Positions 33,308-42,128 of a stretch of DNA of 64,000 nt are shown here, piece by piece. The stretch is from JAOUGY01 sp963785075. Its GTDB lineage: Bacteria > Actinomycetota > Acidimicrobiia > Spongiisociales > ZC4RG35. The translations under genes were made by a program, and so were the position numbers. The stretch covers positions 186,001-250,000 of the forward strand of contig CAWATW010000010.1 of assembly GCA_963785075.1 (NCBI GenBank), in the 5' to 3' direction. Every line of letters begins with the position of its first letter. Position 1 is the stretch's first letter. Under the pieces are notes generated by a model that was given only the letters and a program-made list of their open reading frames with translations, was not told the origin of the DNA and did not search any database.

Positions 33308-34221
33308 CATCGGCCCTCGAGATCCTGGTCTCCGGCGTCGGACTGCTGATCGGGATCGTGGCCGCCATCTGGCTGGGCGTGGACCGCCGTTCGGTCGGAA
33401 CGCTGGCGTTGACTGCAGTGATCGGCCTCGGAGCCATGACGGCTTTCTCGGTGGGCGGTCGATCGTTGGCGACAGGGCTCGCAGTCGGGCTCGTTGCGCC
33501 TGCGCTGTGGTGGGCCCGTCGACCGACGTCGGAACGACGAGCGCTCGTGCTCTTCGATCGACGATGGAGACGTCAGATCCTCGTTGGTGAAGTCCTGACT
33601 CCACGATGGTGGTGGTTGTGGGCGCTCGCCGCGACCGGCGCTCTCGTGGTGATGTCCACCACCGGCGGGCCGTGGAGATGGATCGCTCCGCTCGCCTTGG
33701 CCGGGACGGTCGTGGCGCTGATGGCGCCGAAACCTCCGGAGGCGCCCTTCACCACCCCGAGCGTCGGAGACGAGGTTGCGCTGATCACCGTCGACGACCC
33801 AGACGGCATCGCGGTCGTCGGCTCCGCCGTCGCGTCGTCGGTTCCGGGTGCCTCTGTGGCGCCGTGGCCGCCTGTGGTGTTTCGCGGCCTCGTGGGATGG
33901 AATCTCGGACTGGGTCTCGATCCGGAGGAAGCGGCTTGGGCCGCCCAGCTCGCGGTCCGGATGCGACTCGACCAGGTGCTCGCAGATCCCGAGGTGGTCT
34001 TGGACCTGGAGCAGGCTTTTTCCCTTTCGGTGTGCAGGGCCATTGCCACGACCTCCGTCGCCGTCGTCATCGAGTTCGACGGCGGAGGCCTGAGCCCCTC
34101 CACGCTGCGAGATGTCGCGTCGATGGTGAGAGAGACCCGGACGGGTCGACGGATCGCCGTTGTGTGTCGAGGGGCCGAGGCGGGACGTCGGTTTGTCGGG
34201 CGCGTCCGATCGACACCCTGA
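33304..34221 (+). CDS. Two- to four-helix membrane protein with cytoplasmic domain, unknown
   Basis: About 305 residues. The N-terminal third has paired hydrophobic segments (ILVSGVGLLIGIVAAIWLGV, LALTAVIGLGAMTAFSVGG, GLAVGLVAPALWWARR) and a second pair near WWWLWALAATGALVVM and IAPLALAGTVVALMA. The remainder is soluble, with VALITVDDPDGIAVVGSAVA and a C-terminal Ser/Arg-rich strand-helix pattern. I start at GTG 33304, coupled to the small peptide. An upstream ATG at 33256 would run through that peptide's reading frame. No family is recognised; it precedes pyk by 24 bases. Confidence 0.65.
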   Translation: MTSALEILVSGVGLLIGIVAAIWLGVDRRSVGTLALTAVIGLGAMTAFSVGGRSLATGLAVGLVAPALWWARRPTSERRALVLFDRRWRRQILVGEVLTPRWWWLWALAATGALVVMSTTGGPWRWIAPLALAGTVVALMAPKPPEAPFTTPSVGDEVALITVDDPDGIAVVGSAVASSVPGASVAPWPPVVFRGLVGWNLGLGLDPEEAAWAAQLAVRMRLDQVLADPEVVLDLEQAFSLSVCRAIATTSVAVVIEFDGGGLSPSTLRDVASMVRETRTGRRIAVVCRGAEAGRRFVGRVRSTP

Positions 34222-34229
34222 CCAACGGC

Positions 34230-34235
34230 TACGCT
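34230..34235 (+). promoter_or_regulatory. Possible -10 box (TACGCT) of pyk
   Basis: TACGCT ends ten bases before the pyk ATG at 34246, with no Shine-Dalgarno sequence; leaderless pattern. Confidence 0.42.
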
Positions 34236-34245
34236 CGCGCACGTC

Positions 34246-35718
34246 ATGGAACGTCTCACGAAGATCGTTGCGACGCTCGGTCCGGCGGTGGCTTCACCCG
34301 AGAAGATCCGGGAGCTCGTCCGCGCCGGAATGGATGTCGCGCGGCTCAACTTCAGTCACGGTGATCATGACCTGCACAGGAACTTCGCGTCGTGGGTGCG
34401 GGAGGCATCGGCTGCAGAAGGCAGGGTCGTCGCCGTGCTGCAGGACATCCAGGGCCCGAAGCTCAGGGTCGGCTACTTCCCCGATGGTTCGATCGAGTTG
34501 GACAACGACGATCGGGTGGTGGTCCGCCCGGGCCGCCAGATGGCGTCACCGGGAGAGATATACCTCGACTACGAGTATCTCCTCGATGACGTGCAGGTCG
34601 GTGAAGAGATCCTCCTCGCCGACGGGATCATCCGCCTCGTTGTCCTCGACAAGCATCCGGATCGACTCGACACCCGGATCGTGCAGGGAGGAACCCTGTA
34701 CGACGGCAAGGGTGTGGCTTTCCCGCACACCGATCTGCGGGTGACGGCCATCACGGACAAAGACCGTGTGGATCTCGAGTTCGGCCGTGAGATCGGCGCC
34801 GACTTCGTGGCCGCCTCGTTCGTTCGGACGGGCGCCGACATGGAGGAGATCTCGGAGTTGGCGGGTGGCACCCCGATCATCGCCAAGATCGAGCTCGCCT
34901 CGGCCTACGAGAATCTCGACGAGATACTGGCTTCGGCGGCCGGCGCAATGGTGGCCAGGGGTGACCTGGGGGTTCAGATGCCCTTGGAGCGTATCCCCTT
35001 GGTGCAAGCGGACATCCTGAGGCGGACCAACACTGCCGGCCTCGTGTCGATCACAGCGACCGAGATGCTCGAATCCATGACACATGCCCCCCGGCCCACG
35101 CGAGCCGAGGTGACCGATGTGGCGACGGCGGTGCTCGCCGGCACCGATGCGGTCATGCTCTCGGCGGAGACCGCCGTCGGTGACTACCCGATCAAGACCG
35201 TAGAGGCCATGGCTCGGATCTGCCGCACCGTCGAAGAAGCCAAGGAATCCTGGGCATCGGTGGAATTCATCGAGGTCGGAAATTCGTTTGCCTCTGCGGT
35301 GGCGCGGGCATCGGTGGCTGCGGCCCGCGACCTCGACGTCACCACGATCGTCGCATTCACGGAGTCGGGTAACACGGCTCGTCTGCTGTCGAAGTATCGG
35401 CCACCGACACGCATCGTGGCGTTCACGCCGGAGCGGCGAACGCTCCACCGCATGGCGCTCTATCGGGGCGTTCAGCCCCACCCGTTCGGCAGGCGCGACT
35501 ACACCGACGTCATGATCGCGGCCGCGGAGAAGTTCCTCGAGAAGGAGGGGATCTGCGAGCGCGGTGAGCCTGTCGTGATGGTGGCCGGCATCCCTCCGAA
35601 CATCCAGGCATCGACGAACCTGATGAAGATCCATGTGATCGGCGAACGAGATCGCGGCGCCCTCTCGAAAAAGGGCGGTCGAAGCGTTCCTGAGATCGGC
35701 TCACCTCCTCGGGGTTGA
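34246..35718 (+). CDS. pyk: Pyruvate kinase
   Basis: This 490-residue glycolytic enzyme transfers phosphate from phosphoenolpyruvate to ADP. Present are TKIVATLGPAVASPEKI, DVARLNFSHG, the metal and phosphate region DIQGPKLRVG and the signature IIAKIELASA with its catalytic lysine. VARGDLGVQMPLERIPLVQ, TATEMLESMTHAPRPTRAEV and DAVMLSAETAVGDYP follow, then a C-terminal regulatory domain with TESGNTARLLSKYRP. In the IPLVQADILRRTN region the usual KQK-type residues are replaced, so effector control may differ. The length is typical. Confidence 0.97.
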   Translation: MERLTKIVATLGPAVASPEKIRELVRAGMDVARLNFSHGDHDLHRNFASWVREASAAEGRVVAVLQDIQGPKLRVGYFPDGSIELDNDDRVVVRPGRQMASPGEIYLDYEYLLDDVQVGEEILLADGIIRLVVLDKHPDRLDTRIVQGGTLYDGKGVAFPHTDLRVTAITDKDRVDLEFGREIGADFVAASFVRTGADMEEISELAGGTPIIAKIELASAYENLDEILASAAGAMVARGDLGVQMPLERIPLVQADILRRTNTAGLVSITATEMLESMTHAPRPTRAEVTDVATAVLAGTDAVMLSAETAVGDYPIKTVEAMARICRTVEEAKESWASVEFIEVGNSFASAVARASVAAARDLDVTTIVAFTESGNTARLLSKYRPPTRIVAFTPERRTLHRMALYRGVQPHPFGRRDYTDVMIAAAEKFLEKEGICERGEPVVMVAGIPPNIQASTNLMKIHVIGERDRGALSKKGGRSVPEIGSPPRG

Positions 35719-35740
35719 CGACGCCGGCGTTCGGCCCGAC

Positions 35741-35746
35741 TAGCAT
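35741..35746 (+). promoter_or_regulatory. Possible promoter of the small gene after pyk
   Basis: TAGCAT ends ten bases before ATG 35757, and TTGACG (35715-35720) lies 20 bases upstream of it. Both boxes fit the actinobacterial vegetative pattern apart from the long spacer. Confidence 0.42.
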
Positions 35747-35756
35747 CCCGCAGCGC

Positions 35757-36053
35757 ATGGGACAGACCATCGAGATCAACGGAACCGCCGTCATCGATCA
35801 CGTGCTCGTCATCGACACGGATCGGAGCCTGGCCGGCCAGGACGGGGAGAGCTACAGCGGCGTGGAAGCCGCCCGGTTGAAGAATTCCTTCCCGGCCCGG
35901 CTCGCCGTGAGGTTGTTCGAAGGAGACGCCGAGGTCGACCATGTCTTCGTCATGTCGAACACGGTTTCGGTTCGGCGCCCATCCGGCTGGAACGACACCA
36001 CCATCGACGACGCGTCGGGCGTCGTATCGGGTTTCTTCCGTCACTACGGCTGA
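35757..36053 (+). CDS. Conserved small soluble protein, unknown
   Basis: This 98-residue protein reads MGQTIEINGTAVIDHVLVID, then SLAGQDGESYSGVEAAR, FPARLAVRLFEGDAEVDHVF and a final SGVVSGFFRHYG. Predicted alternating strands and one helix suggest a compact alpha/beta fold. ATG 35757 is preferred to the TTG at 35715, which would overlap pyk. The gene is convergent with the VanW-family gene, three bases from its stop. I recognise no family. Confidence 0.68.
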   Translation: MGQTIEINGTAVIDHVLVIDTDRSLAGQDGESYSGVEAARLKNSFPARLAVRLFEGDAEVDHVFVMSNTVSVRRPSGWNDTTIDDASGVVSGFFRHYG

Positions 36054-36056
36054 GCG

Positions 36057-37982
36057 TCAGCCGTCGGACCCCGTCGTGGGTGGGGAAGTGGAAGGGGGAA
36101 CGCTCTGCGAGGTCGTCGTGGCGGGCGCCTCCGTCGTGGTGGTGGTCGGCTCCGGGCAGGCGAGCGAGGTTCCCGGCACCATGCACGGATGCACCTCGAT
36201 GATCTCGCGGCGAGGTGAGTAGACCGCAACCCATTCCTGGGTTTCCTCGGTGCCTCCGACACTGATCGTCCGGGTGACGCGAACGCTCCATCCCGATGCC
36301 GGACTCTGCACCGTCACCTGACGATCCACGGCGAGGTCGGGATTCCCGCGGTATTCCGGTTCGCCAGGTTCGCGGGGATCGAGTCGCTCACTCACCGTCG
36401 CCGAGACCACCCTCGCCTTGGGGCCTCCTTCGGCCAGCACCTCCTGCTGCAACGGGCCACCCACCGGATACGCGAGGGCGACGGCCCGTCCATCGTTGTC
36501 GCCGTAGAACCGGACTGTGATCGAAGTGTCCGTGTACGAGGTGTCGATCAGCACCGCTGCGTCGGAGTCGTTTCGGAAGATCAGCTCCGGCGCCGGCCAT
36601 GAGATGGTGGCTTCGATACCTTCCGGGTATCGGGAGAAGTAGAAGCTGTGGGGCTTGTGGTCGACGTCTTCGTACCCACCCCAGAACACGGCGTTGTAGA
36701 AGGTCGTGGCGAACTGGCTGACTCCGCCTCCAACGGTCTTCGTGAGCTCACCTCCCACGATCGTCCCGTCCTCGAGGTACCCCTTCTCCTCGGTCCGAGG
36801 GCCGACGTACTCGTTGATCGACAAGGTCTCGCCGGGTCGCACGATCGCTCCATCGAGGGCGTCGGCGATCAGATGGATGTTGGTGACCCGGTTCTGGCAG
36901 CAGTCGTGATAGGTCGTGAACTGTGACACCAGGTGCCTCACGCCCAGGGCCTCCAGCTCTTCGGTGGTGGTCTCGGGGTCGGCACCCTCCACGAACGGCA
37001 ACGTCCCGGTCCGTGAAGCTGATCCTGCTGCAATCTCGAGTGCATCCGCCGTGGCTTCGGCATCGATCACGGTCCCGGGCCGACCGGGCACGATCCGCAC
37101 CTGGAGCCCATCGAGCTCGAAACCGGCGTCGACCGGCGCTTGCTCGACGTCGCCGCGCACGGAGTCGAGCCGGGGGGCGATCATCTCGGGATCGAACCCG
37201 ATGTCGAGCCCGGCGGGACTGGCCTCGGTCGTCAGCGCCGCAGCCATGTCGTCGATGTCGAACGCGATGCTCTTCTCGCCATCTTCGGAGCGGAGGGTCA
37301 CGGGGGCCGAGAGCCACAGTCGGGCCCGTGCGACAGCCTGGTCGACGTCGGCGTCGCTGAGGATCGGTTCGACTGTGGCCACCGGAAGTCGGACCGGTTC
37401 CGACACGTCTGCCGTCAACGAGTCGAGGACCAGCGACTCCGCGACCGACCGATCGATCTGCTGGCCGGGCTTTGGATAGGCAGGCGTGGGCGTGGTGCCA
37501 TCCAGTTCGACGGCCCCAGGAAATGGTGGATTGCCGACCAGATCCACATCCCATATCGAGAGGATGGACTCGACGGCCTCGCCGTCCACGGTCGCAATGG
37601 TCGGCAGCACTTCGGTTTCGCCGAAGTGGCGCATCCACCACCTGAACTGGTCGGAGAGGTTGCCCTGTCGACCGACTCCCAGCGCCTCCTCTGTGAGCGT
37701 CTCGATGTCGAACTGGAGGTCGACCTGGTCGGGTTGGAGCGTGGTGGAGGTGTCGAGGATCTCGAACACAGCGGGTCGTGCACGAAGGGTGGCGGCGGCG
37801 GTGGCGAGGGCTTCTTCGACCTCCTCCGGTCCGAGCCCGCCGAGTTCCACGCCCAGAGCCCGGACATCGCCGAGAACGGTGCGCCCGGCCACACCACGGG
37901 CGAACGCAAACGAGCCGACCGTGATCAGAGCAACGGCGGCGAGCGCGAACACTGCAATGCGAAGCGGTGGATAGGACTTCAC
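36057..37982 (-). CDS. VanW-family cell-envelope protein
   Basis: This 641-residue protein has an N-terminal membrane anchor (about 8-30) and two or three repeated putative peptidoglycan-binding (PG_binding_4-like) modules in residues 40-350. The VanW core at about 370-480 has LVSQFTTYHDCCQNR, IVRPGETLSINEYVGPR, GGGVSQFATTFYNAVFWGG and HSFYFSRYPEGIEATISW. The C-terminus (about 600-641) is a Thr/Pro/Ser-rich linker typical of wall-associated proteins. VanW proteins accompany glycopeptide resistance and sporulation loci but their activity is unknown; a wall-binding or remodelling role is inferred. There is no van cluster here, so a general envelope role is more likely than resistance. Confidence 0.88.
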   Translation of the reverse strand: MKSYPPLRIAVFALAAVALITVGSFAFARGVAGRTVLGDVRALGVELGGLGPEEVEEALATAAATLRARPAVFEILDTSTTLQPDQVDLQFDIETLTEEALGVGRQGNLSDQFRWWMRHFGETEVLPTIATVDGEAVESILSIWDVDLVGNPPFPGAVELDGTTPTPAYPKPGQQIDRSVAESLVLDSLTADVSEPVRLPVATVEPILSDADVDQAVARARLWLSAPVTLRSEDGEKSIAFDIDDMAAALTTEASPAGLDIGFDPEMIAPRLDSVRGDVEQAPVDAGFELDGLQVRIVPGRPGTVIDAEATADALEIAAGSASRTGTLPFVEGADPETTTEELEALGVRHLVSQFTTYHDCCQNRVTNIHLIADALDGAIVRPGETLSINEYVGPRTEEKGYLEDGTIVGGELTKTVGGGVSQFATTFYNAVFWGGYEDVDHKPHSFYFSRYPEGIEATISWPAPELIFRNDSDAAVLIDTSYTDTSITVRFYGDNDGRAVALAYPVGGPLQQEVLAEGGPKARVVSATVSERLDPREPGEPEYRGNPDLAVDRQVTVQSPASGWSVRVTRTISVGGTEETQEWVAVYSPRREIIEVHPCMVPGTSLACPEPTTTTTEAPATTTSQSVPPSTSPPTTGSDG

Positions 37983-38069
37983 GGAAAGAGCTCGATTCCC
38001 CTCGCCGTCATTGTAGGGGTGGGTGCGGCATGACCGGCCGAGCGAATTGCCGGGGACTCAGCGGGATGA

Positions 38070-38099
38070 TTAGCACTGGGGATGAGGCCGTCATACTCT
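38070..38099 (+). promoter_or_regulatory. Candidate promoter of the TIGR01777 gene
   Basis: TTAGCA (38070-38075) and TACTCT (38094-38099) are 18 bases apart and 31 bases before the ATG. GGGAG lies shortly before the start codon. This unit therefore has an ordinary leader, unlike many neighbours. Confidence 0.4.
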
Positions 38100-38129
38100 C
38101 GTCGCATCGACAAGGACGGGAGTCACGAC

Positions 38130-39014
38130 ATGAGGGTCCTCATCACCGGGGCGTCTGGATTCATCGGGCGAGCCTTGACCGAAGGCCTGCACGCTGCAGG
38201 TCATGACCCGGTGGCGCTTCGTCGGGGAGCGAGCGGATCGAGCGGCCCGTCCTGGGGTCCCGACGCCGGTCGGATCGACGCCGACGCGATGACCGGCGTG
38301 GATGCTGTCGTCCATCTCGCCGGCGAGTCTATCGGCGGGCGATGGACGACCGCCAAGAAGCAGGAGCTGGTCTCCTCTCGAACGGAAGGCACGGAGCTCA
38401 TTGCCTCCACCGTTGCCGAAGCCGGCGTCCCGATCCTCATCAGTGGATCGGCGATCGGGTACTACGGGGATCGGGGCGATGAGGTCCTGACGGAGGAATC
38501 CGGTCCGGGTGCGGGCTTCCTCTCGGACCTGTGTGTGGTGTGGGAGCGCGCAGCGCAGCCGGCGGTGGACGCCGGGGTGCGGACGGCCTTCATCAGAACG
38601 TCGCTGGTGCTCGACGAATCCGGCGGGTCATTTCCGCGCATGGTCCTGCCATTCAAGCTCGGGGCGGGCGGACCTCTCGGCGGCGGTGACCAGTGGTGGG
38701 CGTGGATCACCCTGGAGGACGAGGTTCGCGCCATCATTCACTGTCTCGAGAACGACGTTGCCGGGCCGGTGAACCTGGCGGCACCGAATCCGATCAGAAA
38801 CGCCGACTTCGGCAAGGAGTTGGCGAGGGCGCTGCATCGACCCGCCCTGCTGCCCGCTCCTGCGGTCGGGCTGAAGCTCCTGCTGGGATCACAGTTCGCC
38901 GAGGAGGTGCTCCTGGCCAGCCAGCGTGTCGTCCCCTCCGTGCTCGAAGCAAGTGGCTTCGAATTCGCCCACCCGACCGTATCCGAGGCGTTCAAGTCGG
39001 TTTTCGGCGATTGA
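38130..39014 (+). CDS. TIGR01777-family NAD(P)-binding epimerase/reductase
   Basis: This 294-residue short-chain dehydrogenase-like protein of the YfcH/SDR39U1 group starts with MRVLITGASGFIGRALTEGL (dinucleotide-binding glycine motif). It continues DAVVHLAGESIGGRWT, the family signature ILISGSAIGYYGDRGDEVL, and VRTAFIRTSLVLDESGG. It ends with the DUF1731-like tail VLEASGFEFAHPTVSEAFKS. The catalytic YxxxK is not present in classical form, as is usual for the family. Substrate unknown. It is divergent from the VanW gene and convergent with the nuclease-like gene. Confidence 0.88.
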   Translation: MRVLITGASGFIGRALTEGLHAAGHDPVALRRGASGSSGPSWGPDAGRIDADAMTGVDAVVHLAGESIGGRWTTAKKQELVSSRTEGTELIASTVAEAGVPILISGSAIGYYGDRGDEVLTEESGPGAGFLSDLCVVWERAAQPAVDAGVRTAFIRTSLVLDESGGSFPRMVLPFKLGAGGPLGGGDQWWAWITLEDEVRAIIHCLENDVAGPVNLAAPNPIRNADFGKELARALHRPALLPAPAVGLKLLLGSQFAEEVLLASQRVVPSVLEASGFEFAHPTVSEAFKSVFGD

Positions 39015-39035
39015 GGAGCTGCGCCCTGGGGCGGG

Positions 39036-40335
39036 TCATCCGACATGCCGCTCCAAGGGCAGAACCTGGGCTGCCGCTTCACCTCGTCGGATCTCGCTCG
39101 ACGCATCGTCGACGACCTCGACGAGGTCGCGGCGCATGTCTTCGAGTGAGTCGCGAACCTTGTCGACGGAGGAACTGATCTCCGTGAGGGTCCTGCGGTT
39201 CGTCGAGAAGCGCTGAGCCATCAACCGAAGCCGCTGCAACCGCTCTTCCACCACTCCGAGGTCCACTGCGGTCCCCGATCCTCCTCGAGCCTTCAAGGCC
39301 GCCTGAGCCCACCGGATGGCGACCTCCACCATCGTGCCTTCGCCGTCGTCCACGACGAGAATGCGGTCGCCGTAGACCGCAAAGGAGCCCACCTCTCGGG
39401 GAAACGCATCTTGGGCCGAGACACAGACCGCGATCGTTCCGTCTCGATTCGCAAGTGCGCGATCGAGCTGGGTGAGGATGCTGTCCTTTCCGGTCAGGGC
39501 CAGCGCCCTCACGTTCTTGGCTTCGACGACGATCCGTCCGAGACCGGGGACTTCGATCACGAAGTCGCCGACCATCGCTTCCCCGGCGAGGGCGCCCGAG
39601 GATCGTGACGTCCTCTCGACGATGGCTCCGATGGGCTTGGCGATGGCACGCAGCGCCTCCTCGATCCGATCCTCGAACTCGAAACCCTTGGCGGTGCCGC
39701 GTTCGGCTTCCTGGCGCCGCCCGCGATCGAGCGCCATGGAGTCCCGAAGCTCCGAAAACCGTTGTTCGATGAGGGTCGACAGGTGTCCGATTCCACCTGT
39801 GTCAGAGGTCGGATCGAGCACCGATGTCAGACGCTGTTCGAGTGCGCCACCGGGACCGAGCAGATCTCGCAGATGGTCGAGCAGGCGACCGGTGTGGCTC
39901 TGTGAGGCCTCGGGATCGACCTTCTCGAGAAACGAATCGCGCCAGGCGCCGAAGTCGGCGACCGTTCGGGCCACCATCGATGAGCGCTGCTCAGGATCGA
40001 GAGATGAGGAGAGCACACGGTGCGCCTCGTCGAGCATGCTCCTGAACCCGGAGCGCCGCCTCGTCTGTGGCGCGCTCGACCGACCGGGTGACCCGCAGAT
40101 CGACTTCCGACAGGTCGAACCCGAGTCCCATGGTGGCGAGACCGCGAGCGCCGACCGTGAGGATTCGTTCGGTCGTCGCCACCCGTTCCTGATCGTCGCT
40201 CCGAGTCAGAAGTCCGACGAGCACGGGATCTCGCACCCGAAGACGGTCGATGATCACTTCTGATCCTGTGACATCTACGAGGGGCTGGCCCCTCTCCTGG
40301 GCGTCGGGAGCGGGTCGGGGAGTGGTGTTCGACAT
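39036..40335 (-). CDS. PD-(D/E)XK-like nuclease with coiled coils, +1 frameshift
   Basis: Two overlapping minus-strand frames fit one protein of about 432 residues. The first starts at ATG 40335 (SEVIIDRLRVRDPVLV, then SVERATDEAALRVQ); near 40040 an extra base moves it to the frame reading MLDEAHRVLSSSLDPEQRSS. The second part has GFEFEDRIEEAL, then GDFVIEVPGLGRIVVEAKNV, in which Asp158 and the Glu172-x-Lys174 of the second frame fit the PD-(D/E)XK nuclease motif. Both sides have long heptad-like helices, and the C-terminus ends with SVDKVRDSLEDMRRDLVEVV. It lies divergently from two dynamin-like GTPases. Nuclease activity and substrate are inferred from the motif only. Confidence 0.62.
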
Positions 40336-40460
40336 GGATGTGACGGTACGGACCGGGTGTGACAGATTTCGCGCCTTTTTGGGCCGTGGCCGAAGGCACG
40401 TGCCGGAACGCCGGCGGGTGGTGTCGAGTGGGCCTTCGTATCTGCGACAATTCCCCACCT

Positions 40461-42128
40461 GTGCCACCCGAGATCGCCCCGACTGCCACGCTACGCGCCG
40501 AGATCGACCGCCTCGCCGACACGCTCGAGGAGGTTCGGTTCGACCTTGCGGTGCCCGACCAGGCGCGCCGCAGGCTTGGCCCTGCCCAAGGGTCTGATCT
40601 CGCCCGCCGGTACCTGCTCCGGCGGTTGAGAGACCTCGACGGACCGTTGACCGTCGTCGTGTTCGGCCCGACCGGTGCCGGCAAGTCGACGCTGGTGAAC
40701 TCCCTTGCCGGTCGGACTATCTCGGAGCCGGGCGCGTTGCGGCCGACGACGAGGAGGCCCGTCGTGTGGGCGCACGAGCGCAACGCGGAGAGGGCCCGGG
40801 CGATCGAGGGTGACCCGGTCGTATCTCTGGACGATCACCCGTTGCTGGAACGCCTCACACTGGTGGACACACCCGATCTCGACTCATACGTCGCCGAGCA
40901 CAAAGAACTGGCCGAATCGGTGCTCCGCATGGCCGACGCCGCCATCTTCGTCACGACACCGCAGCGGTACGCCGACGCCGTGCCATGGGGTGTCGTGCGG
41001 GATCTCGTCGACCGGCGGATGCCGCTCGTGATCGTGGCCAACCGGCTCTCGAGGCGCTCGTCCGGCGCGGTTGCCGATCTCACTGCTTTGCTTCGTTCGC
41101 ACGGGCTCGACACTGCCCGCCGTGACCACATCATCCAGATCCAAGAGCATCGTCTCAAGGGCGACGGCAGGCTTCCGAAGGCTGCGGTCGAACGCGTCAG
41201 TCTCGAGCTCGGAGCGGTGGCCCAGGACAGGGACGCGGTCGTGGCACGGACCGTTGCCGGTTCGGTGGCAGATCTCGCCGGCGACGCTCGCATGGCCGCC
41301 GAACACATCCGGCGCCAGTACGAGGAAGGTGTCTCCTTCTGGGAAGCGGCGAGGCTCGGCTTCGAGCATCAGATCGACGAGATCGAGCTGCATCTCGAGC
41401 GGGGCGATCTGGTGCGTGGGGAAGTCGTCGCTCGCTGGCAACGGATGATCGGCGTGAACGACCTGGCCACGTTGATCACGCGGGGCTGGGCCCGGCTGCG
41501 GGACGTGGCGCGGGGTGGGAGCCCTCTCGAGCCGGACGCAACCGAGCGGGTCGAGTCCGAGGCCCGCGACGAACTGGTGGATCTCGTGCTGGTGCGCGGG
41601 CAGCGGGCCACGACTGCAGCCGCCACCGCCTGGGAGATCGAGCCGGGGGCGCGTGCACTGATCACCCCCGAGCTACGCCGTGTGGGCGCCGGCCTGGAGG
41701 AGGAAGTCCAGCATCAGGTCGACGAGTGGCTCGCCGGCATCATCGGTTTGATCCAATCCCAGGGGGAGGGCCGATACCGGTTGGCGCGTCTGGCGTCGGT
41801 TGGGATCAACGGCGCCGCCACCATGCTGCTGCTCGGCGTATTCGCATCGACATCTGGGATAACGGGCGCCGAGGTCGGAGTGGCGGCCGGCGCCGCCGCA
41901 GCACAACAGGCAGTGCTGGAGCATCTCTTTGGTTCGGCTGCGTCGACGGCGCTCGCCAAGCAGGCTCGAAGTGACCTCGCCGAGCGGCTCGCCGTTGCAT
42001 TGCGGGGCGATGCGGAGCGGTTCCACGGGGCAGTGGTGGCGGCAGTCGACCCGCCTTCGCTGGCCGACCGTCTCGTCGACCAGGCCGATGCGATGGCACG
42101 CGCCGCCGGGGACCTCGGTTATGGCTGA
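40461..42128 (+). CDS. Dynamin-like / HSR1-type GTPase, first of a pair
   Basis: About 555 residues starting at GTG 40461; the longer upstream extension has poor composition. The GTPase domain has the P-loop VVFGPTGAGKST (68-77), the DTPDLDS G3 motif and an ANRLS loop in place of the usual NKxD. A long helical stalk (about residues 200-430) follows. One hydrophobic stretch, ASVGINGAATMLLLGVFAST, with a nearby Ala-rich segment could insert into the membrane. It ends in a further helix. Its last eight bases overlap the second GTPase gene, so they are coupled. Paired dynamin-like proteins in actinobacteria act together on membranes; the particular role here is unknown. Confidence 0.8.
   Translation: MPPEIAPTATLRAEIDRLADTLEEVRFDLAVPDQARRRLGPAQGSDLARRYLLRRLRDLDGPLTVVVFGPTGAGKSTLVNSLAGRTISEPGALRPTTRRPVVWAHERNAERARAIEGDPVVSLDDHPLLERLTLVDTPDLDSYVAEHKELAESVLRMADAAIFVTTPQRYADAVPWGVVRDLVDRRMPLVIVANRLSRRSSGAVADLTALLRSHGLDTARRDHIIQIQEHRLKGDGRLPKAAVERVSLELGAVAQDRDAVVARTVAGSVADLAGDARMAAEHIRRQYEEGVSFWEAARLGFEHQIDEIELHLERGDLVRGEVVARWQRMIGVNDLATLITRGWARLRDVARGGSPLEPDATERVESEARDELVDLVLVRGQRATTAAATAWEIEPGARALITPELRRVGAGLEEEVQHQVDEWLAGIIGLIQSQGEGRYRLARLASVGINGAATMLLLGVFASTSGITGAEVGVAAGAAAAQQAVLEHLFGSAASTALAKQARSDLAERLAVALRGDAERFHGAVVAAVDPPSLADRLVDQADAMARAAGDLGYG

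Noticed and set aside
38070..38080. TTAGCACT resembling half of a CIRCE heat-shock operator
   Set aside because: The second inverted half (AGTGCTAA) is not at the required nine-base spacing. The sequence reads better as a -35 region.
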